64,000 bases of DNA, from contig JAITMK010000131.1 of NCBI GenBank assembly GCA_031277415.1, positions 1 through 64,000 of the forward strand, given 5' to 3'. Shown one piece after another: positions 9,301 to 17,426 of this stretch; position 1 is the first letter of the stretch, and each line of letters starts with the position of its first letter. Below the pieces are notes generated by a model. It was not told the DNA's origin and searched no databases. It saw only the letters and a program-made list of their open reading frames with translations. Source of the stretch: Azoarcus sp. (GTDB taxonomy: Bacteria; Pseudomonadota; Gammaproteobacteria; Burkholderiales; Rhodocyclaceae). A program made the translations under genes and the position numbers.

Positions 9301-10452
9301 GACGAGCCGTTCGCGATGATATAGAGTGATCCAGGCTGCATCGGAATCTTCCGTGGCCCTGACATCCAGTTTTATTTCATCCTCGAAAGCATACGATGGC
9401 TTATGGGCTTTGATGGCAACCCCGGAGTCGGTGACCTCTGGCAACGGAAAAATACGGGTGATGCCCGAAGGCTTGAGCAGGCGCAGGGCATAGCGCCCTT
9501 TGGCCTGTGGGGTAAATTCCATGATGCCCCGGCCTTCATGAGTGGTGGTCAGCCTGGCCGCAGGCTCTGAAGATGCACGTGATGCACGCGGGGCAGGGTT
9601 GTTGTTTTTGTCCAGCAGGATGATTTCACCCTCCAGATCGGCGGGTTTTCCGTCCGGACGCAGGGCTTGCACATAGACGCGGCCAGGCAGGCCGGCTACC
9701 AGTTCGCCCCCTTCGGGATAAAACGCGATATCAAGGGTTTGCAGCAGAATAGGGATGGTTTTTGTGGCGGTTTCCACCACGCCGCCGTCTTCAATCATGA
9801 AGGCCAGCGTGCCTTCGCCACGCTCTATGTTTTTGGGCAATTTGAAGGAAACCTTGGCGTTGCCTTCCTTGTCCAGAGATAATTTCACACGCGCAACCTC
9901 GGCCTCGTCAACGCGGGCAATCGCCGTTACACGCGCCTTTTCCGGCACGCCGCCCTCGGCCCTTTTTACGTTTACGACGGCTGCGACTTCATCGCCCGGG
10001 CCGTAGCCCTCTCGCATGAACTCGATTTGCGATTTCAGCCGAGGCGGATTGTAGACCCGTACCTCAAAGGATCGCTCGGCCTTCATGAAGCCATCTACAG
10101 TGACCGAAGCCTTGTAACGACCGCCGGGCGTGCCATGCGGAATGTCCCAGGTAAAACCTGTGGTGCTGTTCTGGGTAGGAGCCCAGGTTGTGAAAAGTTC
10201 ATCATAACGGGGCCCGGTAACAGTAAGCTCGACACCACTGTTGTCTTGCATGGGGAAGAAGGTGTCGGAGCGGAGCATTACGGCGCGGGCGTAAATGGTT
10301 TCACCCGGCTTATAGATGGGTTTGTCGGTTGAAAGCAGAAGCAGAAAGCGTTCTTTTCCACCAAGGCGTTCGGGGGTCGGAACAGAAAATTCCGGGGCTC
10401 CGGCAGGGAGCGTTTTTCCAAAGATTGTTGTCGACATAAGGGCTATGCACAC
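6343..10452 (-). CDS. Alpha-2-macroglobulin family protein, thioester type
   Basis: 1369 residues in frame. N-terminal MG2 module with STDKPIYKPGETIYARA, several further beta-sandwich modules, a Pro/Glu/Ala-rich linker at about 600-645, and an alpha/alpha-barrel complement-like domain carrying CFEQ (Cys899-Gln902), the intact thioester motif; so this is a covalent protease trap rather than a thioester-less type. Bacterial homologues guard the periplasm against foreign proteases and are often encoded beside penicillin-binding protein 1C; no pbpC is present here. The frame opens at a GTG without ribosome site and lacks a proper signal, because the true 5' end appears to be one base out of frame (see 10453-10526). 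Confidence 0.93.
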   Translation of the reverse strand: MCIALMSTTIFGKTLPAGAPEFSVPTPERLGGKERFLLLLSTDKPIYKPGETIYARAVMLRSDTFFPMQDNSGVELTVTGPRYDELFTTWAPTQNSTTGFTWDIPHGTPGGRYKASVTVDGFMKAERSFEVRVYNPPRLKSQIEFMREGYGPGDEVAAVVNVKRAEGGVPEKARVTAIARVDEAEVARVKLSLDKEGNAKVSFKLPKNIERGEGTLAFMIEDGGVVETATKTIPILLQTLDIAFYPEGGELVAGLPGRVYVQALRPDGKPADLEGEIILLDKNNNPAPRASRASSEPAARLTTTHEGRGIMEFTPQAKGRYALRLLKPSGITRIFPLPEVTDSGVAIKAHKPSYAFEDEIKLDVRATEDSDAAWITLYHRERLVAQAKLKAGQNEVSLKPDDVEGVLIATVWNKSGKPLAERLVFREPKFKVQIGVGVETIPAGSSPTPGSKVRLKIETKDEKNNPVEAVVGLVLTDDAVLEMVEKRDQAPSLPVMVYLENEVKDLADAHVYFDPKNPEAARQVDLLLGTQGWRRFVLSRLDDALKNNPEDVRRALAIVAPAPDQMPMAAGMGEFRFIRRMAAPKDEDFLFQNLAELAMEGAQDGAAQQPEPLPSPEPLQDMPPVQEEIAKPAPAPAAEALPMAAIIEEPFARARIRQYDVYVREYAHKARPDRRPNDRVDFTETLYWNAGIRTNPRDGLATVEFDLSDSVTSFRLRADAFGNNGALGETTHEIASLEPFYIEPKFPPEVVTGDRINLPVALVNSMPHALDKPAILARAEGLKPGAISAMPKTLSAGSRSRALLVLEPDVVAQYLLTLNATAGGYTDSVTRPIKVLPRGFPVQLDASGMLGPTKPFGRSFTIASEIVPGSMRAEAKIYPTPLANLEEALNALLRSPYGCFEQTSSTSFPLVMAQQYFLSHPGVSPEKIKNAEKLLDESYKRLIGFESKDRGYEWFGDNPGHEALTAYGLMQFTEMKKVMAVDSAMVERTRNWLMARRDGKGGFERNTRALDSFGAAPVPLTNLYILWTLLESGENPSELKAEINAAKKLLGETKDPYLLALGANIMYLAGEKEAALAAAKKMQTAQNKDGYLTGAETSITRSGGDALKIETTSLAIISWLRLGDEFAGAVEQAMSWLFENCKAGRFGSTQSTILVLKAINAYDAARSKPKAPGKAQLKINGKPFGNPIAFDKDSKSAIVLPDFSAAMTSGEHRIELAMEDGADMPFVVTVTYNTPQPASSDECPLLLSTRLSSSKVKEGELVDLKVRVEAKTDTSMPLAVIGMPAGLEPRHERLKELASAGQIASYEIIGRELVLYWRVMKGNTEVDLSIPFTANIPGIYTGSASRAYAFYLDEHKHWVSGEKIEIEAK

Positions 10453-10526
10453 ATGTATGAGGATGACGGCGCCTGTCGCGAGGATCGTCGAGAGGCCTAC
10501 TTTTTTGGAGCAGGAATGTCTACCAT
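10453..10526 (-). other. Probable frameshifted 5' end of the macroglobulin gene
   Basis: GGAG then 5 bases then ATG at 10526 opens MVDIPAPKK followed by a stop. The macroglobulin frame, read upstream of its GTG, encodes VGLSTILATGAVILIHVC, an excellent signal or anchor segment. The two frames meet at a run of six A (minus strand) at 10501-10506. One extra A would join them into a normal secreted start. Confidence 0.75.
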
Positions 10527-10579
10527 GCCAACTCCGGCTGGAATGATATTACCATGTATTTAGTTTCCGAATGCCATAT

Positions 10580-10710
10580 TTTTTGAGTCACCCCTACCTG
10601 AAGGCAGGGGATTCCTCGATACGATCTTGGGGCGCCTTCGGCGCCAAGTGATACTTTGTCTCGCGCAATCTCCGCCATAAATGGCGGAGATTGCGCGAGA
10701 CGCGTGTTCA
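10580..10710. repeat. Three-hairpin repeat, family D, copy 1
   Basis: Modules in order: GAGTCACCCCTACCTGAAGG with its partner CAGGGG; GGGCGCCTTCGGCGCC; and a 19-bp perfect stem (10659-10677 with 10682-10700) closed by a TAAA loop. A second full copy lies at 24438-24568 and the first hairpin alone at 46570-46610. The first hairpin resembles ends of IS200/IS605-type elements from memory. Confidence 0.8.
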
Positions 10711-10768
10711 AATACGGGTTCAGACACCTGAACAGTCCATGCTTCCTGGTTTACCTGAAACCGTTTCC

Positions 10769-10846
10769 GTAGAGGCGACCTGTGGTCGCCCGGTGAATTG
10801 CGTGAATGAATGTGCAATGTATCGGGCGACCACAGGTCGCCCCTAC
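10769..10846. repeat. Palindromic repeat family C, copy 1
   Basis: GTAGAGGCGACCTGTGGTCG ... CGACCACAGGTCGCCCCTAC: two inverted hairpins around a GTGAATTGCGTGAATGAATG spacer. Related copies at 12378-12418 (left half) and 28224-28328. The remaining 200 bases to the next gene hold nothing recognisable. Confidence 0.8.
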
Positions 10847-11047
10847 CTCGCAGGTATGTCCCGCTCCGGCAGACGGAGGTGGTATTCTTTGCGGGTCGCG
10901 CGTTCGGTTGAATTTATGTCCGGTTTCACCAAGCATCCTGACAACATGTTCAACCTCGCTCGCAGGGCATCTCAAGGCTACACTTTGGGATGCCGGTTAA
11001 CATAAACGTTGGACCTCACTCCTGCCCACTGTCAAAAGGAACTTATC

Positions 11048-11542
11048 ATGAAGTTTTGCAAAGCTCTCATAGTCCTCTTTGCCCTAAGCATCGCTTATAT
11101 CCCGGCCAAGGCGGAAGAACTAACGCCCGAAAAGCGCGCAGACATCGAGCAACTCTTGACGATGACCGGTGCTTTGTCGCTCGGAAAACAGATGAGCGAC
11201 ATGGTTGTAAGCAACATGATACAAACCCTGAAAGAAGTCCGTCCCGACATTCCTGAAAAAGCACTTAACGTTCTGCCTGCGGAAATCGCAGCGGTCTTCG
11301 ATGAAAATATGGGCGCTTTAATGGAACTGACCATCCCCCTCTATCACAAATACTTTACCGCCGCCGAAGTGAAGGAGATGATTCGTTTTTATTCAACCGA
11401 TCTTGGGAAAAAAACGATCAGGCTAATGCCCGCCCTCATGCAAGAAGCCATGGTTGTCGGGCAGCAATGGGGTAAATCGTTTGCACCACAGCTCAATCAG
11501 CGAATCATGGAGAAACTTAAACAGCAAGGAATAAATCTCTGA
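11048..11542 (+). CDS. Exported DUF2059-domain protein
   Basis: 164 residues with a Sec signal (MKFCKALIVLFALSIAYIPA, cleavage likely after AKA). The body is all-helical, with the IPLYHKYFTAAEVKEMIRFY stretch and FYSTDLGKKTIRLMP typical of DUF2059 proteins. These are periplasmic proteins of unknown role. The ATG at 11048 follows AAAAGGAACTTATC. It is followed 35 bases later by a second, diverged DUF2059 gene. Confidence 0.85.
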   Translation: MKFCKALIVLFALSIAYIPAKAEELTPEKRADIEQLLTMTGALSLGKQMSDMVVSNMIQTLKEVRPDIPEKALNVLPAEIAAVFDENMGALMELTIPLYHKYFTAAEVKEMIRFYSTDLGKKTIRLMPALMQEAMVVGQQWGKSFAPQLNQRIMEKLKQQGINL

Positions 11543-11577
11543 TCCGGACGTTCACTCACTCCATAATGGGAAGCTCC

Positions 11578-12246
11578 ATGAAGCAAGCATTCGTTCGCCG
11601 CGCTGCCCTCGCCTTGATGATTGCTGTACTGGGCGCGGGTTGTGCATCGGTTACTGAAACTGAAGATGCCTTGGTAGTACCAGGTAGCAAGGAAGCAGCA
11701 AGTAGCGAAGAAGTAATAAAACAACTGTTAGTACTCACCAAGAGCAGGGATTTAGTAGCCGAAGCACATGATCAGATGAGATTCATGGTGCGTGTGAACA
11801 TGCAGCAGGTGCGGGCAGGACAGATTCTGGATGCCAGGCAACAAAAGGTCATAGAGGATATGGAGAACAAAATGCTGGCCCTTATTCAAAAGGAATTTTC
11901 CTGGGAGAGGCAGGAGGCACTCCACATTCGCCTGTACCAAGAAACATTCAGCAAAAAGGAACTGGATGGGTTGTTGAGCTTCTACAAGACAGCTACTGGG
12001 CAAGCCATCGCAAATAAGTTTCCGTTACTTACACGGAAGACGATGCTTCAGGCACGAGAGATCCAGCACGGCGTGCAAATTGGAGCGTCAAAAATTATGC
12101 AGGAGTCCTATTCTGAATTCATGGGCGCAGGTCACACAGGCATCCCGACAACGCCAGGCATCCCTTCAGAATGTCAAGTGGATTCAGACTGTGGGCAAGG
12201 GAAAAGTTGCCGGAACCGTATAGGGGGAGGAAATGAATGCCGGTAG
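11578..12246 (+). CDS. DUF2059-like lipoprotein with cysteine-rich tail
   Basis: 222 residues. Lipobox LGAGC (Cys22) predicts a lipid anchor. The central part keeps the DUF2059 core (IRLYQETFSKKELDGLLSFY, KTATGQAIANKFPLL) and is paralogous to the gene before it. It differs by a C-terminal extension after a Gly/Pro/Thr linker, with cysteines in the pattern C-x5-DC-x4-KSC...C, which looks like a small disulfide-knotted module. ATG at 11578 with GGAAG 5 bases upstream is preferred over the ATG at 11566. Confidence 0.8.
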   Translation: MKQAFVRRAALALMIAVLGAGCASVTETEDALVVPGSKEAASSEEVIKQLLVLTKSRDLVAEAHDQMRFMVRVNMQQVRAGQILDARQQKVIEDMENKMLALIQKEFSWERQEALHIRLYQETFSKKELDGLLSFYKTATGQAIANKFPLLTRKTMLQAREIQHGVQIGASKIMQESYSEFMGAGHTGIPTTPGIPSECQVDSDCGQGKSCRNRIGGGNECR

Positions 12247-12278
12247 GGAACCCCTGCATTACCTTATAACCCACCACC

Positions 12279-12418
12279 TGTCATCCTGCTTGATACCGCA
12301 GGATCCATGCAACGTCTGGATTCTGCGACTTCGCTTCGCTGCGCGCAGAATGACGGGAGGGGTTTTGCAGGGATTCCGTAGGGGCGACCTGTGGTCGCCC
12401 GGTGAATTGCGTGAAATG
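12279..12418. repeat. Families A (copy 3) and C (half copy) in tandem
   Basis: Family A from 12279 to about 12370 ends in GGGGTTTTGCAGGGATTCC and runs directly into the left arm of family C (GTAGGGGCGACCTGTGGTCG, from 12378). It sits between convergent genes. Confidence 0.8.
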
Positions 12419-12438
12419 AACCGAAACCGCTCTAAAAA

Positions 12439-13497
12439 TCAGAAAGAAAATTCAATCTGATCGAGCACATTTCCATTCTCCGCATTTTCATTCAGAGAGG
12501 AAACGAGTAACTGGAGTGCCTGTTTGGCGTTTGTATTACCTTGTTCCATTGCTTTTCTGAAGCATTTTTGGGCTTCGATAAAGTTCTGTGCAATTCCAAG
12601 ACCTTTTGCGTAGATGACTCCAATATTATATTGGGCATTTCCATCGCCATTTTCTGCAATCTTGCGATACCATTTCATGGCTTCTGCATAATCGGGCGTA
12701 ATGAGGTCATCGCAACCGGCGTATGTTTTCGCGAGCTGCGTTTGAGCCATGAAATGCCCCTGTTCAGCCGCTCTTGTGTACCACTTCAAGGCTTCTGCAA
12801 CGTCTTGTTCTTCGACACACCAGCCTGTCGAGTACATATAGCCAAGCTCATACTGAGCATCCACGAGTCCCTGTTCAGCCGCTTTTTGAAACCATTGCAC
12901 ACCTTTCTCTTCGTTTTCCCTGCCGCCCATGAACCAGCAGTAAATTCCTCCGAGTTCAAATTGGGCTTTCAGATCTCCCTGTGCGGCTGACTGGCGAAAT
13001 CCTTCTGTCGCCATTTGGAACCATCTTGCGGACTCTTCTTCAAACCATTTGGCGTCTTTTTCGCCGGAATAAAGTCCCAGCGCGGAGGAAATCGTTTTGA
13101 TTCTTTTGTTCTGGTTTTCGCTTTTGACGGTGTTGTATCGATAGCTTTCTTTCTTCGCTATGTCATATATTTCTCCGAGGCGGCATTGTGCCTCCGCATC
13201 GCCTTTTTCAGCCGCCCGGCGAAATCCGTCCATCGCTGTCTGAATCCACTTGATGGCTTCTTCTTCATTTTTCCTGTTGGCCGGAAGCCTGGAGTACATC
13301 AGCCCAAGGTCATACTGAGCCTTTGCGTGTCCCTGTTCGGCAGCCTTGAGATAGTACTGCATGGCTTTTCCTGCATCCTGCTTGACCCCCTGGCCTTCTT
13401 CGTACATGCGGGCAAGGTCATATTGAGATTGTATATCTCCCTGATCTGCCACAAGTTTTTTTTCTTCAAAGCGTTTTATCAATGTATACAAGGCCAT
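12439..13497 (-). CDS. Sel1-like repeat protein
   Basis: 352 residues built of about seven or eight Sel1/TPR-like helical repeats (for example AMQYYLKAAEQGHAKAQYDL, ALKWYTRAAEQGHFMAQTQL). No signal peptide or membrane segment, so probably cytoplasmic. Such repeats bind partner proteins; no enzymatic domain is attached. One repeat region (about 105-150) is interrupted by a polar, lysine-rich insertion (KSENQNKRIKTISS). AGGAGA lies before the ATG at 13497. Confidence 0.9.
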   Translation of the reverse strand: MALYTLIKRFEEKKLVADQGDIQSQYDLARMYEEGQGVKQDAGKAMQYYLKAAEQGHAKAQYDLGLMYSRLPANRKNEEEAIKWIQTAMDGFRRAAEKGDAEAQCRLGEIYDIAKKESYRYNTVKSENQNKRIKTISSALGLYSGEKDAKWFEEESARWFQMATEGFRQSAAQGDLKAQFELGGIYCWFMGGRENEEKGVQWFQKAAEQGLVDAQYELGYMYSTGWCVEEQDVAEALKWYTRAAEQGHFMAQTQLAKTYAGCDDLITPDYAEAMKWYRKIAENGDGNAQYNIGVIYAKGLGIAQNFIEAQKCFRKAMEQGNTNAKQALQLLVSSLNENAENGNVLDQIEFSF

Positions 13498-13638
13498 TGC
13501 TTTCTCCTGGCGACGGGATGCTGATTATTTCTTTGAAACCCGGATTGTTTGTGCGAATTGCTACATGCTTAATCATATTTGGGACGGGCATCAAACCGTA
13601 CCCGGGGGGATGTCCATAAAATCGGGCCGACAGGCGTT

Positions 13639-15723
13639 TTACCCTTCTGCCGCCAATTCGGCAAGTAGGGTAGCCTGGGCGGAGTATGCGGTGCGGTGTG
13701 AGGTTTTACGCCGGTAACGGCCGTCTGACTGCATTTCCCACGCCTGGGTGTTGTCGAGAAGGTAGCAGCGCAAGCCTTCCTTGATGACCCGCCGCTTGAG
13801 TTGCGGATCGAGTATGGGGAAGGCGGTTTCGATGCGGCGGAAAAAGTTGCGCGGCATCCAGTCGGCACTCGACAGGTAAACACGGTCTTCGCCGTCGGCG
13901 CGAAAATAAAAGATGCGGTGGTGTTCCAGAAATCGTCCGACGAGCGAGCGCACTCGGATGTTTTCCGAAAGCCCCGGCACACCGGGGCGCAGGGCGCAAG
14001 GGCCACGCACGATGAGGTCGATTTTCACCCCGGCGCAAGAGGCTTCGTAAAGAGCCTCGATGGTTTCGGGGTCGAGCAGGGCGTTGATCTTGACGATGAT
14101 GCGGCCGCGCCGACCCGCACGGGCGATTTCGGTTTCGTTTTTGATGGCAGCGACGACGTTGGGTTGAAGCGAGAAAGGGGCTTGCCACAGATGGGTGAGG
14201 GGGGATGCCCGCCCGAGGCCGGTGATCTGCTTGAAGACTTCGGCAACATCTTCACCGATCTGTTCATTGGCGGTTAGCAGTCCGAAATCGGTGTAGAAGC
14301 GCGTGGTGCGGGGATGGTAGTTGCCGGTTCCCAGGTGGACGTAGCGGTGCAGGTTGCCGCTGGCTTCGCGGCGAACGAGCATGAGCAGCTTGGCGTGTAC
14401 CTTGAAGCCGAAAATGCCATAGATGACGTGCGCGCCCGCTTCTTCGAGACGGGTGGCCCAGGAGATGTTGGCTTCTTCGTCGAAGCGGGCCATGAGTTCG
14501 AGAACGACAGTGACTTCCTTGCCTTTTTGCGCGGCTCGAACGAGGTGTTCCATGAGCACGGAATCGGTTCCGGTGCGATAGACGGTCATTTTGATGGCGA
14601 CGACTTGCGGGTCGTCCGCGCCTGCGCGCAGGAATTCAATGACCGGCGCAAAACTCTGGAAGGGGTGATGGAGCAGAACATCACGTTTTTGGAGAACGGA
14701 AAAGATGTCGCACCGGGATCCGATCGATTTGGGCAGGCCGGGACGCAATGGCGGGTATTTGAGATCCGGGCGGTCGACCCAGTCGGGAACCTGCATCATC
14801 CGAACGAGGTTGACGATGCCCGGCAGGGTATACAAATCGGTCTGGTCGAGTTGGAAATGCTGGAGAAGGAAGTCGGCCATCTGCTCCGAGCAGTTGTCGG
14901 CAACTTCCAGCCGCACGGCGCCGCCGTAATTGCGTTGCTGGAGTTCGCCCTTGAGCTTGGCTCGCAGATCCTTGATTTCTTCTTCGTCGACGAAAAGATC
15001 GGAATTACGGGTGACGCGGAATTGGTAGCATCCGTGCACATTCATGCCGACGAAGATTTCATCTACGTGGGTGTGCAGGACGGAGGAGAGGAAGACGAAG
15101 GTGTAGGGCGCCTGGCCGGGCCGATCCGGCAGGCGGATGATGCGGGGAAGTACCCGGGGAGCCTGTACGATGGCGGTGTTCGAGACGCGGCCGAAGGCGT
15201 CGCGCCCTTCGAGTTCTACGGCGAAATTCAGGCTCTTGTTGAATACCCTGGGGAAGGGGTGCGCGGGATCCAGCCCGATGGGAGTGAGCACGGGCATGAC
15301 TTCGCGCCGGAAAAAATCGTAAATCCAGGCGCTTTGCGCTTCGTCCCAAAGGCCGCGCCGAAGGAATACGATGCCTTCACGCTCCAGTGCGGGAAGGATG
15401 TCGTCATTGAGCAGCGCGTATTGTTCAGACAGGATCTGGTGCACCTCGGCGCTGACGAATGCGAGCAGTTCGGTAGGCAGGATGCCGTCGGTGCTGGCGG
15501 CATTGCTTCCAAGACGGATTTGTTCGCGGATACCGGAAACCCTGATCTCGAAAAATTCATCGAGATTGCTCGATACGATGCACAGAAAGCGAAGCCGTTC
15601 GAGGAGCGGAACCGTCGGGTCGGCGGCCTGCGCGAGCACGCGGCGCTGGAATTGCAACAGGGAGAGTTCCCGGTTGATGAAGTGTTCCGCGTCGTAGGGG
15701 GGGGAGTTGAGCGGAGCGGCCAT
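13639..15723 (-). CDS. ppk1: Polyphosphate kinase 1
   Basis: About 694 residues. Makes long-chain polyphosphate reversibly from ATP through a phosphohistidine. Visible landmarks: FINRELSLLQFQRRVL at the N terminus, RLRFLCIVSSNLDEFFEIR, HHPFQSF, VYRTGTDS, the catalytic-His region GFKVHAKLLMLVRRE, and YVHLGTGNYHPRT. The frame is open to 15813, but MAAPLNSPPYDAEHFINREL at 15723 fits the family start and has CAGGAA upstream. It is divergent from ppx, so synthesis and degradation genes share one 200-base control region. Confidence 0.97.
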   Translation of the reverse strand: MAAPLNSPPYDAEHFINRELSLLQFQRRVLAQAADPTVPLLERLRFLCIVSSNLDEFFEIRVSGIREQIRLGSNAASTDGILPTELLAFVSAEVHQILSEQYALLNDDILPALEREGIVFLRRGLWDEAQSAWIYDFFRREVMPVLTPIGLDPAHPFPRVFNKSLNFAVELEGRDAFGRVSNTAIVQAPRVLPRIIRLPDRPGQAPYTFVFLSSVLHTHVDEIFVGMNVHGCYQFRVTRNSDLFVDEEEIKDLRAKLKGELQQRNYGGAVRLEVADNCSEQMADFLLQHFQLDQTDLYTLPGIVNLVRMMQVPDWVDRPDLKYPPLRPGLPKSIGSRCDIFSVLQKRDVLLHHPFQSFAPVIEFLRAGADDPQVVAIKMTVYRTGTDSVLMEHLVRAAQKGKEVTVVLELMARFDEEANISWATRLEEAGAHVIYGIFGFKVHAKLLMLVRREASGNLHRYVHLGTGNYHPRTTRFYTDFGLLTANEQIGEDVAEVFKQITGLGRASPLTHLWQAPFSLQPNVVAAIKNETEIARAGRRGRIIVKINALLDPETIEALYEASCAGVKIDLIVRGPCALRPGVPGLSENIRVRSLVGRFLEHHRIFYFRADGEDRVYLSSADWMPRNFFRRIETAFPILDPQLKRRVIKEGLRCYLLDNTQAWEMQSDGRYRRKTSHRTAYSAQATLLAELAAEG

Positions 15724-15921
15724 GGCGTTTGTTCCTGACAGGACGATGACGTGATTATGTGACATTTCTGCCGTAACGGCGAAAATAACAGCAATGTTGC
15801 TTTGGAGCGGCACATTGCTTTTTGCCGAGTGGTGCGTGCTGCGGACGGTTTCTCTCGCAATGATGAGTCGGGAAGGTTAGAGTCCTTTCTTTGAAGTCGC
15901 CCAATTTTTCAGGCCGCTACG

Positions 15922-17409
15922 ATGCAGGATGCAATTGCTGCAATTGATCTGGGTTCAAACAGTTTCCGTCTCCAGGTCGGGCACGTCGTCAATGAGCAGA
16001 TTTATGCGTTCGACAGGTTGAGGGAGCCTGTGAGGCTGGCTGCGGGGTTGTCGCCGGACAATTGGTTGAGTGATGAAGCCTGTCAGCGAGGCATCGCCGC
16101 TCTGCGTCTGTTTCATGAACGGCTCGCGGGTTTTTCGCCTGCGGCGGTGCGTGCCGTGGCAACCAATACCCTGCGTGTTGCCAAGAACGCGGGAATTTTT
16201 CTGCGTCAGGCAGAGAAGGCACTCGGTTTTCCCATCGAAGTGATCGGCGGGCGCGAGGAAGCGCGTCTGATTCATCTGGGGGTTGTCCACACGCTGCCCG
16301 ATCCGCATCGCCAGCAGTTGATTGTCGATATTGGAGGCGGGTCGACCGAATTCATCATCGGCAAGGGCTTCGAGCCTGTATTGCTCGATTCACTCTATAT
16401 GGGTTGCGTCGGTTACAGCCTGCGTTATTTTCCTGACGGAAAGATTGGCAAACACGGCTTCAGGGAGGCGGAACTTTCCTCATGCCGCGAATTGCAGTCA
16501 ATCGCTCATGATTACCGTAAACTGGGCTGGGATCTGGCGGTCGGTTCCAGCGGCACGGCCAGGGCGCTGGAAGAAATCCTTGTAGGGAACGGTTTGTCGG
16601 CGGGGGGAATCACCCGCGACGGACTGGAGAAGTTACGCGCGATTTTTCTGCGCGCCGGTCATCTGGATGCTGTCGATTTGTGCGCTCTGGACAGCGACCG
16701 CAGGCCCGTCATCCTGGGAGGGCTGGCGATCATGATGGCGGTGTTCCGCGAGCTTGGCCTGCAACATATGGAGTTTTCGGAAGGAGCTTTGCGGCTGGGC
16801 GTGCTTTACGATTTGTTGGGCCGCCATTGCCGCAATGATCTGCGAGATACCACGGTCGATGCGTTCATGAGCCGTTACCAGGTCAATATGCGCCAGGCCG
16901 GGCAGGTGGCCGATACAGCCTGCGCCCTGTTCGCGCAGATCGATCCGGCTGCCGCCGATCCGGCCAATATGGATCGCAGGTTTCTGCGATGGGCGGCTCT
17001 TTTGCATGAAGTTGGCATTTCCATTGCTCACGCAGGTTGTCACAAGCATAGTGCCTATATCCTTGCCAATGCCGATATGCCGGGTTTTTCGCGCGTGGAT
17101 CAGGCGCGGCTCTCGCGGCTCGTGCTGGCCCATCGCGGCAGGCTCAAACGCGTGGAAGAGATTGATCCGTCAATGCCGGACTGGCTGTTGATCGTCTGTC
17201 TGCGTCTGGCAGTGGTGATTCATCGCGCCCGCGATGAACGAGGCGTGCCGGATGTCATCCTGACCCGGACGAGGCGCGGGTTCATCGTTACAACTCCACC
17301 AGGATGGTTGCAGGAATTACCGCTCACGGCAGCTTCGTTCGAGGAAGAACGCTTGCAGTGGCGCTCGGTTGGCCGAGCGCTCATCGTGCGCGCGGCGCAG
17401 GCGGGTTGA
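15922..17409 (+). CDS. ppx: Exopolyphosphatase, Ppx/GppA family
   Basis: 495 residues. N-terminal actin-like ASKHA fold with AAIDLGSNSFRLQVG and VDIGGGSTEF, and a C-terminal HD-like helical domain (WAALLHEVGISIAH..CHKHSAYIL). Removes terminal phosphates from polyphosphate and/or pppGpp. Divergent from ppk1; its stop overlaps the region where tatD begins. Confidence 0.95.
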   Translation: MQDAIAAIDLGSNSFRLQVGHVVNEQIYAFDRLREPVRLAAGLSPDNWLSDEACQRGIAALRLFHERLAGFSPAAVRAVATNTLRVAKNAGIFLRQAEKALGFPIEVIGGREEARLIHLGVVHTLPDPHRQQLIVDIGGGSTEFIIGKGFEPVLLDSLYMGCVGYSLRYFPDGKIGKHGFREAELSSCRELQSIAHDYRKLGWDLAVGSSGTARALEEILVGNGLSAGGITRDGLEKLRAIFLRAGHLDAVDLCALDSDRRPVILGGLAIMMAVFRELGLQHMEFSEGALRLGVLYDLLGRHCRNDLRDTTVDAFMSRYQVNMRQAGQVADTACALFAQIDPAAADPANMDRRFLRWAALLHEVGISIAHAGCHKHSAYILANADMPGFSRVDQARLSRLVLAHRGRLKRVEEIDPSMPDWLLIVCLRLAVVIHRARDERGVPDVILTRTRRGFIVTTPPGWLQELPLTAASFEEERLQWRSVGRALIVRAAQAG

Positions 17410-17426
17410 AACTATTTTTGCTCTCA

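Noticed and set aside
12233-12460. 75-residue open frame, also similar frames at 20-253, 28186-28380, 43422-43613
   Set aside because: Translations of family A repeats (all share a [15 protein letters not shown]-like string); no ribosome sites.
14314-15738. 474-residue open frame on the plus strand
   Set aside because: Antisense shadow of ppk1; no start signal and low-complexity Gly/Val/Glu composition typical of a complement frame.
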